NCBI GenBank assembly: GCA_015680685.1
Contig: MNCI01001065.1
Span: 1,321,167-1,385,166, forward strand
DNA from: Gnetum montanum
Taxonomy: Eukaryota > Streptophyta > Gnetopsida > Gnetales > Gnetaceae
DNA length: 64,000 nt
Direction: 5' to 3'
Part shown: positions 10,811 through 22,500 of the stretch, in pieces
How the letters are laid out: each line of letters begins with the position of its first letter
How positions within the stretch are numbered: the stretch's first letter is position 1
Translations under genes and position numbers: made by a program
Notes under the pieces: model-generated
Database searches by the model: none
The model's input: the letters and a program-made list of their open reading frames with translations, nothing else
Told to the model about the DNA's origin: nothing

Positions 10811-13736
10811 TTTAGACATAATACCATTTCAAGTGCAAATGATTCATTGAGTTTGAGTGCTCGTTGCTGTCGATGTCCGCTAACTTGAATGCTCCATTGC
10901 CGTATGCGCCGATGACCAAGAAAGGGCCTTCCTAGTTTGCCAAGAAGTTTCCTACTGGTTCATGAATGGCCTTGAGAACTAAGTCTCCTTTCTTGATCGG
11001 TCGTTGATGTAGGTTGTGTGAATGCTTCTATCTCTATTTATCCTAATATATTTCGATGGTGTTGAGTGTCTAGATGTGTTTCTCCTCCACTGAGTCTAAA
11101 TCCACGATTCTAGATTCATTGTGTTGAGTCTCATTTATAACTATGGATAGGACCATCCGCAATGAGGGAACCTGTAATTCCAAGGGTAGCACTACTTCGA
11201 ACCCATAGACTAGGTTGTAGGGCGTCCTGTCTGTAGCTATTCTACATGCTCTATGATACGTCCATAGCACATAGAGGATTTTTTCATGCCATCATTTTTT
11301 GTTATTGCTGAGCATCTTCTTAAGTAGATTGATAATAGCCTTGTTTGTCGCTTCTGCTTGACCATTTTCTTGTGGGTAATAAGGTGAAGAAAAAGATTGC
11401 TTGATACCATCGAAAGATTGCTTGATACCTTTTGTACATGCGTTAGCTCGTGTGATGGTTCGCCATGTAGAAGGTAAGTCTTAATGTTTTCATACCATTA
11501 TGGCGTTCCCCCCGTGTTTAATGAATAAATCTGCATCACTTGGATGATAGGATCTATACATTCCATCATCAAAGCAGGCCAAGTGGCAAACAAGCATGGT
11601 GGCATGTTCAATGCCATGGTGGCCAATGCATCAGCCACAATGTTTTCATTATGTGGCACGTGCTAGGCATTGACTATCACAAATTATTTCAAGAGATCTT
11701 TAGCCATATCACATTAGGGCTGTAGATGCATAGCTTTGTAGGCGTAGACTCCCATGATTTGATTGATGATGAGCATCGAATCACCTCAGATTGCCAGGTG
11801 TTGAACGTTGAGTTCTCTGATTGTCAATAATCCTCTGAGGAGTCCCTCATACTCTACCATGTTGTTCGTACAAGGGAGGGCCAGGCGGTAAGCCAATGGA
11901 TGCACATCCTTAAGGGCAAGCATAATAATAGTGGCAGTACTGCTGCCTCTAGTAGTTGAAGCTCTGTCAATGTATAACGTCGCTTCGAGGCCTGTTGATA
12001 CAGGGCTTAAACTATGTACATGCTCATCTGGGAATTTTGGCTCTATTGTAGCTTGATCGTTAATAGGCGATATCGCTAGCTGGTCAGCTATAGCCTGACC
12101 TTTGATGGACGATTGGCCAACATAATGTAAATCAAATTCGGCTGTGATAGCCTTCCAACGAGCTATCTTACTACTCTCATATAAGTTGCTTGAGATAGCT
12201 CGCAGAACGTTGCTTTTACAAATTATGTTGACCTGACTGCGAAAAAGATAATGCCTACATTTTTTAAGTGTGAAGACTAATGCCAAACAGTTACGCTCCA
12301 CTTCATTGTACCTTGTCTTGTACGCAAATAGGACGTGACTGAGGTGATAGATAGGGGCTTCTGACCCATCATTCCTTTTTTTGGCAAAGTAATGCAGCTA
12401 TAGAGACGTCTGAGTTAGTTAGATAAATGTAAGAAAGCTAATCCCTTTGTGGTGGGAAAACCATTGGTAAATGTTGTAGCTCCTTTTCTAAGTCATCAAA
12501 TGCACGTTGGTAGTCATCGGCCCATTCGAAATTAACACCCTTCTTAGGAAGGTGTTGCATGAGATGTAATTTAACTGTTAACTTTGAAATGAACTGCCTG
12601 ATGAACTGTAGTCTACCTTGTAACCCACGTAGTTCTTTGAGGTTTGTAGGTGGCATTAAATTGACGATGGCTTTAACTTTGTCAAGGTCGACTCGAATGC
12701 CAGTCTCTAATACCACAAACCCCAACATGCGTCTGGTTTTGACTCCGAATACGCATTTCTTTGGGTTGAGCCATAAGTCCTGATTAAGACATCGTTTAAG
12801 GACTAACTCCAGGTCTTCTGAATGATCTTCAGACCTTATAGACTTGACAGCTATGTCATCTATGTAGTTGTTCAATCTCCCTAAAAGATAGTCACTAAAG
12901 ATATATGTCATGGCTCATTGATATGTTGCCCCAGCATTTTTTAGCCCAAAAGGCATCATAGTGTAATAGAAGGTCCCCCACGGTGTCATGAATGTTGTGG
13001 TCAATTGATGCTCTAGGTTAATGCGAATTTAATTATAACCTGAGAAACCATCCATAAAGGATAGAATTGCGTGGCCAGCTATTGTGTCAATCAGTTGGTT
13101 GATACTTGGTAGCAGAAAATTTTCCTTAATTATAGCTTTGTTCAAGTCCTGGAAGTCTATGCAGATGCGTATATCTCCAGTTTTCTTAGAAACAACTATG
13201 ATGTTGGACACCCAATCTAAGTAATCAATCATGCGAATGAAGCTAGCTTGATATAACTTGGTGATTTCTTTACGCACTGCTAACGTAATTTTCGGCTTAA
13301 TATTTCATGCCTTCTATCTAATTGCTTTGATGCATGGATCTAAAATTATGTTATGCTATATTAATCTCGGGTCCAATCCCGGCATGTCTTCATATGACCA
13401 CGCAAATACAGCAACGTTGTTTTGGAGCACTTATGTTATGCCACTCTGTGTCTGTTGGTCTAAGAGGGAACTAACTATAAGAGTTTTATTTTTGCCTTTG
13501 TGCATAACCACAAGTGCCTCGTCGAGAAGGTCCTCGGTCACATCACCAGCCTCCAGGTCTAGAGTTCGGGTCAGATGTTCTGGCCAATCTGGGGATATTT
13601 TTGATGTTGCTATGGTTGCGTCACAAGGGGTAGGTTCTGTTTCTATCAGCATGTAGTTAAACTATCTAATGGTCTCCCCGTATGGGCCTATTAAGGATAA
13701 TGGTGCAGATAAAGCTGCATCCATTTTCGAATCACC
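10811..13736 (-). pseudogene. E3 pol segment: RT, two RNase H domains, partial integrase
   Basis: Starts after an acceptor-like TTTTTTGCAG (AG at 13737-13738), with an ATG at 13724 and an IGPYGET motif. RT: VSNIIVV, SFMDGFSGYN (13277-13029) and catalytic YIDD at 12855-12866, followed by GVKTRRMLGFVV and the conserved ELRGLQGRLQFIRQFIS thumb motif. Connecting RNase H lies near 12300-12060 (NCLALVFTLKKCRHYL). The archaeal-type second RNase H, diagnostic of Tat, follows (YIDRAST, NMVEYEGLLRG, about 11995-11600). Integrase retains [14 protein letters not shown] with the catalytic Glu, TPYNLVYGFEVVLPLEL (11270-11070) and the C-terminal GPFLV...HLHLKWYY end. The zinc finger and both catalytic Asp are missing through an internal deletion. 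Stops include one near 13030 and one just before 12911. Confidence 0.85.
11392..11430. repeat. 17-bp direct duplication at the integrase deletion
   Basis: AAAGATTGCTTGATACC occurs at 11392-11408 and again at 11414-11430, separated by 5 bases. It lies at the edge of the deleted integrase N-terminus and encodes the repeated GIKQSF motif. It may be a scar of template switching or a repair event. Confidence 0.7.
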
Positions 13737-14311
13737 CTGCAAAAAATGCGAAAAAAGGAAGTTGTTACATTGTTTTTGTGCTAATCTATTAAACGATAAG
13801 AGTTTGTTCTTGTCTTTTTTGCATTAGGGTTACATATTAAAGAGGCTTCCATTTTAAGGTCTTAGTGGACCATTACCAATATGCTCAGTCTATAAAACAG
13901 TGACGAGCTTGGCTTCCTAGATGCTGCGGTGTGAAATAACATGAAAGATATAACGTGGTGTGTCTAACATGTCGTGAAATTTGAATTTCTGTACAGATCG
14001 TAGTTAATCCGGCTGGATTACGAGATGATAAATGTATTAGTTTAGGGTCATTTCGGACCACGATCTACATGATATCTATGAAATTAATGCCCTGATCTTT
14101 GTGTTTCATGTCATACTGACACCAGTGTTTCGGGAAATTTCCGCATCGATCGGGCAGAAAGAAAAGTTAGTTTCAAGTGTTTTTTTTATAAACTAGTGGT
14201 TCATCTTCAAAACAGGTTACAGATATCATGAATTTGGATTTTGGCTATAGCAGAAAAGGAGTAGAAGTAAGGCATAAATAGAGGATTTTACAAAAAATCA
14301 TTCAATTGCAA
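13737..14311. other. E3 spacer between RT acceptor and antisense gene
   Basis: Divergent spacer. The RT segment reads leftwards from 13736 and the antisense gene reads rightwards from 14312. It contains the minus-strand acceptor with its pyrimidine-rich run, one GGCC-like degenerate palindrome near 13850-13890 (AAGGTCTTAGTGGACC) and a TATA-like box at 14272-14280. No ORF is recognised. Confidence 0.5.
14272..14280 (+). promoter_or_regulatory. TATA-like box before the E3 antisense gene
   Basis: GCATAAATA lies 31 bases before the ATG at 14312, on the plus strand. Its position suggests an own promoter for the antisense gene. Such a short distance would give almost no 5' leader, so the real start site may differ. 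Confidence 0.35.
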
Positions 14312-17300
14312 CTATGACACCAAAGGTCAAGAGGAAGAATGCTAAACTGGCCCAGATTGACGAAGTGCAGGAGAGCTTGTAGCGGGCTTCGTAGGCCAGA
14401 GTCAAGGCTCAGGAAGTTACTCCGCTTAACTAGTAAGTCGGCATCCACCCTTTTGCACTATTGTTATATTTGTTGCAGCATCATAGTTGTCTATTATTCT
14501 CCTGAATGCGTATGTTGCATTAAGCATTAATATCTGTTTATGCAAGCTGAGCTATTGTGATTTGCGATATTACCTTTGTCTTCGTTGTTGGAGAAGAACC
14601 TCATATTGTTACGAGGGTTTAGGTAATGTTGGGTAATACTAGGCAAGCATAGTGGATAATCGAAAAATCTAGGTATTGTATCTATGGGTAGCATAATCAG
14701 GGTTTTTTTTTTCTTTTCCTTTATTCCCGTAATAGCTGCATGTTACGCTGGAGTAATATGCAGTGTTGATTTCATCGTAGTTGTCAGAGATAGACCTTGA
14801 GTTGTTGCAAGGGTTTGGGCGATTTTGGCCATGTGTTTCCAGTGAAATCTATAATTTTCTGGGAATCAGGAAAACCCTATTATGGCATGATGAATGTTCA
14901 TGTTCAAATGCTTCGTCTAATGATAACATGTTTTCATTGTATAGTATTATGTTAAATCATGTCCTAATCGTTTTGGACATCGTGGGCATTCTGTGCTACA
15001 TGCATGTTCTTGTGGCCAATGTCCCTCCTCCTCATGCTCATATAAAGGGGGAGGCAGTGTGGTTCTAAAGAGGCGCATGGGGGTTCTTGCAATTTTTGCT
15101 TCATAATTACAATGTAATTGTCTGGTCGCATTTACCAGGTGATGTAACTGCTGCTATTTTGGAGATGCTACTAGTTGGTTCGACACAGAGCATCTTGGCA
15201 TTCTTGGCAGATGGCAGGATTGAGACTACGTGGTCGCAAGACCATGAACAAAACATCAAAGGTTTGAGGTGTTTGAGCTGGATCTGGGAGATGCCCAGAC
15301 TCAACTTTTATCACTCCTACAATACTCTGTTGATCGCCTGTCACCTCACAACCTATTTCTAGAACCCACTTGGTACTGTGTATTACGCCAGTGGGTAAGA
15401 ATTTAAATTTGTGTCGTTTCGATGTATGGCAAAGCACTAACTACTGTTTGAATTTACATTGAGCTTAAGGAATTCGTCCATTTTCTATGATGTATATTCT
15501 TCATTAATGACAGAGGTCTCCTAGGCGATAATGATACCTTGTCATTCACTTAAAGGGCTATAGGTCAATTCACTGCTATTAGCAATGTATGGGCTGCTGT
15601 CATGGAACAAATAGCGTTTGAAATTCTAGAATACCTAACTTGCTATGCCGACTTCTTTTCTAGATGTAAAAATCTCAGCTGGCTGGATAGGAAATAGACT
15701 TTGGATCCTCCCTTGACTGTTGTTGACATGCAAAGGAAAATCCTTCCATTTCCTTTTCCATTTGGACCTAGTAAACTTTGTTATGATGATGAATTCTGTC
15801 AATGTTATTAGCTAGTGATGATGTGTGAATTTGTCTCATTTTTTTTATTATGTTATCTCGGCTTAGTTATTGTTTTATGTGTGTAGTCAGGAAATCACAG
15901 GAGATTACGATCATGGCTTCTGATCGCGATGTGAGCAATCTCTTTTTCCGCTATGATGACATAAAGGAGACACAACGCTGGCTTTTCCATAGAGTGGCCC
16001 CAGTTGTTTTGATCAATAACCTTCAGGAGGCTAGCCTGATGGACCTGTTCTTGGCCATAACCCCTGATGTTACTATAGGTGGAATATTAACCTTAGTTAA
16101 CTCCTTCAGCAAAGAAGCTGAGCGTCTCTGGGTACGCCTGCGTAATGTGCGCGTAAATTTTGACATCGATGCTCAACTGTTCACCGATCTCTTCGGGTCT
16201 CCTCCAATGGCTTTCCTATAGAGGAAAAGTTGAAGAGGAGCACCAAATACTAGGAAGAGATAAAGGAGTGGCTAGGGGTTAGGAAGGAAGCCAAAGGAAT
16301 TCCTGCCAATGGGATTGAGTTGGAGATGGCCAACACCATTTACCCCCTTTTTCGAGCTCGGGCCTTCCCCAAGACACTCTCCCAAGGGAGATTCCTCACT
16401 ATAGAGCAAGCTCGCATTATGCGAGAGGTCATGGAGGAGGGGACGCAATTCAATTGGGCCAGCTATTTTGCTGAAGGCTTGCACGTTGAAATGATCAAGC
16501 TTCGCAAGAAGCTTGAGTCTCGTTTCAATGTGCATTTTTCTTTTTTTGTAGCTTGCTTTCGACGCTTTGCGAGTTTTTGGTAGTTCAAAGAAATGGAGTC
16601 TGGGTGCAGCAGGACCGCAGCCATATTTCTAAACCATGGATTTCCCATATTTTTGGCACTGTCCGATTGCACAACCCTCTTGAAGGGATCAGGGAGTCAT
16701 TTTCTGTAATGATTAAAAACATGGCAGCGCATTGAATGTAAGGTCAAGATATCATGGGTGGGAAGCTCCCCTATTACATTAGCGATGCATCGAGGGGGAA
16801 GCGCCTAGTGGCTAAGATAGTGGACTCGTCAATGCCTCGGAAGAAGCCTCGTTTGACCGAGGAGTCTACCGAGCCAGCAAGTGGTGTGAGGTAGAAGATA
16901 CAGGTCAAGTTTCGGAGGAGTAATCCTCTAGCAAGTAAGCAAAGAAATGTACTAATAGTTATAGTTATGCTGCGTATAGACACTTTTATGTCACAATTTA
17001 TTGAACTAGAGAAAAATTTTGTGTTAACTGAGAATGTTATGTAACAGTGAAGGAGAAGGTTCTGGAAAGGTTAACCCTTGAAATAGGGGCTATGGTTTTG
17101 CAGTGTGAGGAAGAGACCCCAGCCTTGGAAGAAGAGGTTCCAGTTAACACGGTGAACAACGCGCAGGTTCCCATGCGCGAGAAGGGAGTAGTAGTGGAAG
17201 ATGCCGAAGTCCTTTCGGCTTAGACAAGAAGAGATAAATGATCTGTGACTCAGGAGGTAAATTTATTCTAAAGGTTATATTGGTTATCGTAATGTTTTAA

Positions 17301-18664
17301 TTATGTCCTCATATGGAACTTGTTCTGCATAATAGGTGACCAAGACGTACACTTGTCAATGGTGGCGACTCGATCCTGGGGTGAATTTCGTGATAAATTT
17401 GCCTTTATAGAAGGGGTCGTCCAAGATATGATCAGTCACTTGGAGAAAATCAATCCTGAAGTAGGTACACCATGATCATTACACAGAATTTTTTCCATTG
17501 TGGTATTATGTTACCTAATTATGCCTAACCACCATGTTATGTTGTTAGGAGCTCGACTCAAGTGGGATCCGTCGGAGCCTATTGATCTAGACACCACTGA
17601 ACCCTCTTAAGAAGTGATCGTCATGCTGCGCAGAATTTATGATGAGATACGTAAATGTGTGGTACGCTCAACTCGCTCCTTGTGGGAATGTCAAAGAATA
17701 AACAAAGATCTTTGGAAGAGATTACAAAGGTCAGAGAAAGAGAGGGTCGCTCTAGGTGATGAAGTGGGGGATTTGAGGTCATGAAATGAATTCCTGCAAC
17801 CTCAGGGGAGGGGCAACGAGGACTAGTGGACGGCTGTTGTAGACTATGCCCATTATTGGACAGTCATCCGAAATAGTATCCAAACTAGCTGTGAACTGGT
17901 CAGTTAGCGGATGCAAATGGACCTCCTGGCTCAAAAGAATCAAGACTGAAAGGACTATAGCGTGAGTGTGCAAGAATGGGGGCAGACGTAGAAAGATCAT
18001 AAACATGTCTATAAGTGGGACTGCGCTTCCTACCGTCAACATTACAGGGACGTTATTGGTGCTTCTAGTGCATTTGAAAGGTTCAAGAGCAAGTGATGGT
18101 AAGTGCCTCCCTAGAAAGGGAAATGACTCTTCCTGGGGGAGAGACAACCATCCCTTCCTTCTTCCCTAAACCACCTCGCTGGACTCCTGTGGAGAAAGGG
18201 AAGGTCAAGATCAACGCCAATCTAGGGGATGGGGTTTGGTCTAAGCTTACCGAGAATAAAATCATGCAACATCTATGGATTGGCTTAGAACAAATTTCGT
18301 TTGCTACTGATGCAGGACCATCACAGGTGAGTGGTTGTTTTATTATGCCTTTTGTCAAACCTAGTTTTGACTGTGATGTCAGTATGCGTGTTATGTATAA
18401 TTGTAGGAACGACCTAAGAAGGTTCCTCAGTGAGACGAACATAACATGGATGACAATCCTCACGAAGAGGGTTTGTAGGGGACAGAGCGTAATGGTGATG
18501 ATCAATGCCGTGGTGAACCACCTCATGCAGAAGAGCCTAGTGGAGAGGGCCACATTCATGAAGAAATGCCACCTTTAAAAGGTGGCCCCTATGAGGACGA
18601 TTTGCTCGAAGTTGAGATGGAACTGAGGAATATGGGCAACAGTGGAGACAAAGGAGATGCATAG
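14312..18664 (+). pseudogene. Antisense multi-exon gene of E3
   Basis: Opposite to E3 gag-pol. The start ATG at 14312 opens a basic peptide (MTPKVKRKNAKLAQIDEVQ). Inferred exons: 14312-14432, about 14944-15394, 15514-15769, 15887-16934, 17048-17256, 17336-17464, 17549-18326 and 18407-18664. Donors include GTAAGT 14433, GTAAGA 15395, GTAAGC 16935, GTACAC 17465 and GTGAGT 18327; most have counterparts in E2. Exon 15887-16934 holds the core: LINNLQEASLMDLFLAITPD, LRNVRVNFDIDAQLFTDLFG, RARAFPKTLSQGRFLTIEQA and FNWASYFAEGLHVEMIKLRK. Later exons give a basic stretch (MPRKKPRLTEES), WGEFRDKFAFIEGVVQDMI and a charged, probably coiled-coil part. The C-terminus is acidic and ends GDKGDA at the TAG 18662-18664. 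Several in-frame stops. Function unknown. The core resembles the putative plant transposon protein type domain by eye only. Confidence 0.72.
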
Positions 18665-19515
18665 TGTGGCAGTATTAGCCACAGTCCATTTTTTTTATGA
18701 TGGGAAAGACAATATTTTTCTTTGACTCTTTAATGCAAATTTGGTCTAAGTTAATGTTCTTTTTCTATTCTCGTTTTATGAAAAGCGTAAATGAGTAGGT
18801 TTTGATGCTATGAGAAATGGCAGATAGTTTTAAGCACGTAGTGTAAATGAAGTTACTAGTTTAAAGTCATTGCGGGCTACTAGATAATTCGGGTGCAAAG
18901 CATAAATAAGGTAACTAGTCTTAGGCCATTTTGGGCCTTTGACTAGTTCAAGTATAAACTGTGATTTAAATAGGTAGTTTAAGGCCATTGTGGGCCATGG
19001 ATAGTTTAAGGCCATTATAGGCCATGGACATATGTGTGAAAAAATAAATAACACCAAGTCACTAATTTTAAGCCCTGGCAGGCTGCGATTAGTTTTAGGC
19101 CATTTTGGGCCATGGGTAGTTTTAGGCCATTTTGGGCCATGGGTAGTTTTAGGCCGTTTCGGGCCATGGGTATTTTAAGGCCATTTCGGGCCCTGTATAT
19201 GGTGTGTGAAAGAATAAATAACATTAAATCACTAGTTTTAAGCCATGGCCGGCTGCGATTAGTTTTAGGCCATTTCGGGCCATGGACATTTCAGGTGCAA
19301 AGCATACATGATTAGTTGTAGATAAAGCTAAGAGTAACAAAGATAACTAGTGGGAGCATAAAAAAAAGTGTAAATGAGAGTAGCTGGTGGAAGCGCAAAG
19401 AATAAGCGTAAGCATAAGAATGAGATGAGTGTTTGTAAAGAAAAGATAGGATAGCTGATGAAAGAAAATATGTGTAAAATATATGGCAGTTAGATGACAA
19501 AGTTTACTGGCTAGC
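18665..19515. other. E3 spacer between convergent gene ends
   Basis: The antisense gene stops at 18664 and gag-protease stops at about 19516 from the other side, so two transcription units converge here. The spacer has no credible protein and contains the palindromic array 18830-19290. Confidence 0.6.
18830..19290. repeat. GGCC palindrome array in the E3 convergent spacer
   Basis: Tandem, degenerate units of about 27 bp reading TAGTTTTAGGCCATTTTGGG then CCATGGG. The clearest run begins at 19090, 19117 and 19144. Each unit holds an imperfect inverted repeat GGCCAT...GGGCC. A higher-order duplication of about 170 bp links 19020-19110 to 19190-19280. Related degenerate units lie in the E2 spacer (25790-26110). 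The minus-strand reading through the units yields a 9-residue repeat peptide, most likely a by-product. Confidence 0.8.
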
Positions 19516-22500
19516 TCTACAATTGTTTCCTGATCTTTTTTATTTTTTGTGACATGTAAATACTAGGGAATTTACAACCCTTTTCCTTCACATCATAATC
19601 TTCCTCTGGGAATGGTAGTTCGGCCCAAGTTAGGCTGTCATCAGCCATTGTCTCGGCTTATTCAAGTATTTGGACAAGGGACTAATCTTCAGGAATTTCG
19701 ATTTCTGACCCCTATTTCGTTTCTATGTTATTAATAGCCTGAGGGGTTATTTCATCACCATGAATAACCACTTCTCCTCCTGCGTAGGGCAGATGAATCT
19801 CTTGATGTATAGGTGATGAAACTGCCCTTAGTTGAGCCAACCAAGACCTCCCCAGGATCAAGTTGAAGCTAGGCATCTCTTCGATGACAATAAAAGTTGT
19901 GTCTGTGGGAATTGCTCCCCTGCCACAAAGTTAATGTGCACTGTGCCTTTGACTTGCACTCGTGCCCTGTTGAACAACTTTAGACACGAAGTCATGGTAG
20001 GACTGATCTAATCAATCAGGCCTAGCTTATCCACTATGGGATATGGGATGACATTGGTGGCCGCTCCATCATCTACATGTACTCTCTGAATTCGATGTTG
20101 GCTGACCCAGATGGTAATGAACATGGGCATCGTTGTCACTTGACCCTTTTCTAGGTCATCCTTAAGGGATTTATAGCGAAAGGTCAACAAGGAAGGCCCA
20201 GGCATCTCAGCAGTGAGAGAAAACATAATGGAATGAATTGCTTCTTCATCTACTGGCAGGCTCTCATCCATGAGTATGGACATTAGCATACTAACCATAG
20301 CCTCACAATGTTTCTGTGATGTCATGAGTAAGTCATAAAGCCTCAATGTTGTATTTTTTTGTTTAAGAGCCTGTTTAACTTGTGTAAAGGCATCGAAGAG
20401 ATCCTGTCGACGATCTGGCTGCTTGTCACCCTTTTCCTCTTCCATTCATTCTAAGAGATGAATTTATTAGGGAAGAGTAACATTTGGTCAAGGGTTGTGT
20501 TTCTTTTGTCTAGGAGGAGATGGTTGCATTTGCGAAACTTTGCCGTTTTTAGAAAATGAGGCCAAGGGTACAAAAGCGAGGGGTTTAGGCTTGGGAAACC
20601 CCAACGTAAGACGATCCTTGGCTGTACCAGTTGTCATACCTCCTTATCCTTTTCCATTAAGTTGGGATTGGTGGATTGACTTGGAGGTTTTCCCCTGCAC
20701 AGGAGGGGCGGTTGATGGTTTTGGCACCCTAATGACAAAGGGAGCCTTAGGCATAGGCGTGGGATGGGCCGTAGCTTTACTAATAGCAAGTTGTTGAGAA
20801 TTTGTCTGAAAAGGGTCTTGAAGAATAAAAGGTTGCCTTGAAGCACCACTTGTCAATGCTGATGGATCCGTTGTTTGGGGAGAGCAAGGATGTGTTTGCA
20901 ACACGAAAGGTTGTTTTGGCTGTGCCTGATTATCGCCCTCTGCTCCTACCATGTTAATTGTGTACCCTATGTTATTTGCATTTAATGGGTCTTGGTACAC
21001 ATGCATGGCTTGGTTTTCCAGGCAATCTGGACTACTACTGTCTAAGATCAGGTCACCTTGATCAATCATACGTTGAATGTCATCTTTCAACGCCCAGCAG
21101 TAATCCGTGTCATGACCACACAATTGATGGTAGTCGCAGAATCGGTCTAGCCTAAAGTTCTTGGGAACTGGTAGTTCATTAGGTTGGGCCAAGGAGGGGT
21201 TCTTGAGTAACTCACAATGGCGCTTATGACGTTTTAGAGCCTCCTTGGACATCGCCTTGTGTCGGATGTGACTGGTTCCCAAAAATTGCTTCAAAATTTC
21301 TGAAGGCTTCATAGGTAGAGTTGCATAATTTGAGCAGTCCTTACGCTCAAATTTTGGCCTCATTTATGGGGGTGCTTCAAGTGCAGAAGGAGCTTCTTGA
21401 TTGGTGCCATTTGAGCTAGTTGTCAGCTTAGCAGGCTCTGCGGTCATTTTATTGTTGCTATTTTTTCTTCTTGGCCTCCTCAGCAACCGTCGCTACTGTC
21501 ATTTTCGCGGCTTTGCCTTTATCCTTACCCTTGCTGTGGGCATTTTTGTAAACTACATATGCCAGATCTTTACTGGCCTCCACCGCATCTTGGATGCTCT
21601 TAGTCTGAGCAAAGGCTTGGTTGAGGGAAAGGGGGGCAAGGTAATACAACTTAGACTTGATGAAGTCGTTAACCGCTCCCTTGAAGATTGCTAGTAGATG
21701 GGCTTCCGCGATGGGTTCGCAGATTTCATTCAAGGTTGCTCTCCAGTGTTGTATGAACTTTTGGACTGACTTGAGCAGGTCGTGCTTAACTCCCATGAGA
21801 TGATCCAGCGTGAATTTCAGCTTCAAGTTGTATTTGAAACGAGTCACAAACTGGGTTAACAGCTCTTCCAAAGTTGAAATGGAAGCACATGGGAGTGCTT
21901 GATACTAGTCCAGAACTTTGCCCGTTAGGGACATAGCAAAGATATGGATTATAGTATGTGGCCATTGTTGCAGCAATAAGGACTCTAACCTGAAAGTGAC
22001 GAGGTGGGCATTGGGATCACCTTCCCCATTGTATTTTGTGAAATGGGGAAGGGGAATTCCAGGTGGCAACGATAGGATTGGGACTGCTGGACTAATAGGA
22101 TCATCATGGTAGAAATTCATGACTTATACCATGTCAGAACTAGCAGCCTTGAGATGCTTAACCTCCTCTGTAAGGGTTTGAATGAGCTGGAAGGCTTGAT
22201 CCAAACCCGTAGACGACGAGGTCATTTGTAGAATGACAGGAGGAGCCACACCAGGTGGCGGGATGGAGGTAGTGGCTTGGCTGATGGTCGGTGCTATTGA
22301 GATAGTCCCTGTAGGTAGTGTTGCTTGTGGCATCCACCATCTGGTGGTTAGTGTGGATGGAGCAACCACCATCAGCTGCACCATTGGGTACACTCTTTGT
22401 GTCACTGGGGGCATGGGCAACGGTCCCGCAATTGGGTTTAGCACTTGCGGGACCTGGCTTTGATGATGGGGATTGTGGTGGATTTGCATAGGATGCACAA

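Noticed and set aside
18083-18559. 158-codon minus-strand ORF, and a 161-codon plus-strand ORF over the same bases
   Set aside because: Both cross the last intron (18327-18406) of the E3 antisense gene. The acidic exon frames before and after the intron fit E2 and E7 better.
19015-19224. Minus-strand ORF with a repeated nine-residue peptide (NGLKLPM-type)
   Set aside because: It is a translation of the 27-bp GGCC repeat units. The unit length is a multiple of three, so the frame stays open by chance. No start context or homologue in the E2 spacer.
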